Positions 5,599 through 6,162 of a DNA stretch of 6,162 bases are shown here, piece after piece. Origin of the DNA: Candidatus Caenarcanum sp. (lineage in GTDB: Bacteria > Cyanobacteriota > Vampirovibrionia > Gastranaerophilales > UBA9971); the NCBI GenBank assembly GCA_020720345.1, contig DYOT01000079.1, forward strand, positions 1-6,162, in the 5' to 3' direction. A model generated the notes under the pieces. That model searched no databases. It was not told where the DNA came from and was given only the letters and a program-made list of their open reading frames with translations. The translations under genes were made by a program, and so were the position numbers. Numbering within the stretch: position 1 is the first letter of the stretch; each line of letters begins with the position of its first letter.

Positions 5599-6162
5599 AT
5601 GTCACAGGGTTTATTCACAACACTTTCAGGATTATCAGCCAGTCAGTCAATGATGGACGTGATAGCAGACAATATTGCTAACCTTAACACAACAGGTTTT
5701 AAGTCCAGCAATATTACTTTTGAAACAGTTTTTTCAAAAACAATTTCATCAGGAGGAGTTCCTTCAGAAAACAGCGGCGGCGTTAACCCGAAACAAATAG
5801 GTTTAGGGGTTACATTAAGCGATATCAGCCGAAATTTTGCCAGAGGTTCAGTTCAGTCAACCGGAAGAACAAATGACTTAAATATTCAGGGAGACGGATT
5901 CTTTACCCTTTTGGGCTCAGATAGTAGTATTTATTTGTCCAGAGCCGGAAATTTCTCCGTAGATGCTGAAGGCAACGTAGTAAATGCCAAGGGCTTAAGA
6001 GTAGTCGGCACATCGCAGATAGAAAGCACTTCAGGAAGCACAACAACCGTTAAAATACCCACTTCTTTAGTTATTAGTGAAACAAACACAATTACAGGCG
6101 GAGGATCTCCTATAACTGCAGGGAATTTCACAATGACTGTTAACGGTACGGCAAACTCAATT
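5599..6162 (+). CDS. flgE: Flagellar hook protein FlgE (5' part, cut by window edge)
   Basis: FlgE polymerises into the curved hook joining rod and filament. The first 188 codons are present, in frame to the last base with no stop; the gene continues beyond the window. The N-terminal rod/hook-family motif is clear: GLFTTLSGLSASQSMMDVIA, then DNIANLNTTGFKSS, a helix that assembles in the hook core. It is followed by the hook/basal-body signature GGVNPKQIGLGV (60-71), FARGSVQSTGRTNDLNIQGD (80-99) plus GFF, and YLSRAGNFSVDAEGNVVNAKG (111-131). A long domain between signature and C-terminus is expected; the last residues (about 168-188, with ITAGNFTMTVNG) look like the start of a flagellin hook IN-type motif. 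FlgG and FlgF share the N-terminal motif, but the position directly after flgD and the GGVNPKQIGLG segment favour FlgE. A good ribosome site, AAGGGGAG (5585-5592), precedes the ATG by six bases. Confidence 0.92.
   Translation, partial: MSQGLFTTLSGLSASQSMMDVIADNIANLNTTGFKSSNITFETVFSKTISSGGVPSENSGGVNPKQIGLGVTLSDISRNFARGSVQSTGRTNDLNIQGDGFFTLLGSDSSIYLSRAGNFSVDAEGNVVNAKGLRVVGTSQIESTSGSTTTVKIPTSLVISETNTITGGGSPITAGNFTMTVNGTANSI

Noticed and set aside
5931..6131. Minus-strand ORF opposite flgE
   Set aside because: The + strand encodes the conserved FlgE signature through this stretch, so the reverse frame is a shadow.

Overview
The window is AT-rich, tightly packed bacterial chromosome with every gene on the + strand: two housekeeping genes (der, mtnA) followed by a flagellar hook-assembly cluster (fliJ, fliK, flgD, flgE). 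The cell is therefore a flagellated (or ancestrally flagellated) bacterium. The hook-gene order fliJ-fliK-flgD-flgE and the short FlgD resemble the arrangement in Firmicutes-type fla/che operons. The Der sequence has a slightly cyanobacterial look, and an AT-rich flagellated relative of Cyanobacteria (Vampirovibrionia/'Melainabacteria') is one possibility. The lineage cannot be fixed without database searches.

Layout. Positions 1-143 are non-coding and AT-rich, with a weak terminator-like hairpin and a perfect TATAAT just before der. The der gene (two-domain ribosome-assembly GTPase) overlaps mtnA (methylthioribose-1-phosphate isomerase) by 4 bases, so the two are probably translationally coupled. 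A 179-base gap, the longest internal gap in the window, separates this pair from the flagellar genes. From fliJ onward the genes are 15-31 bases apart, most with good Shine-Dalgarno sequences, and are read as one operon. flgE runs off the right edge.

How the flagellar genes work together. FliJ is the stalk/chaperone-escort protein of the flagellar type III export ATPase. FliK measures hook length and switches export specificity. FlgD is the cap on which the hook polymerises, and FlgE is the hook subunit. The cluster is thus a hook-building module.

The most notable signal is not a new gene. Both housekeeping ORFs carry an extra, in-frame, GC-richer palindromic segment at a place where the protein family is normally shorter or variable: about 25 codons in the first GTPase domain of Der, and about 9 codons in MtnA. 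The MtnA segment matches a small repeat that translates as ILRSAQDD and is familiar from many unrelated bacterial genomes. Together they look like small dispersed palindromic repeats inserted inside essential or core genes and tolerated as surface loops, analogous to Rickettsia palindromic elements. No new defence system, CRISPR array, RNA gene or complete transposon was seen.
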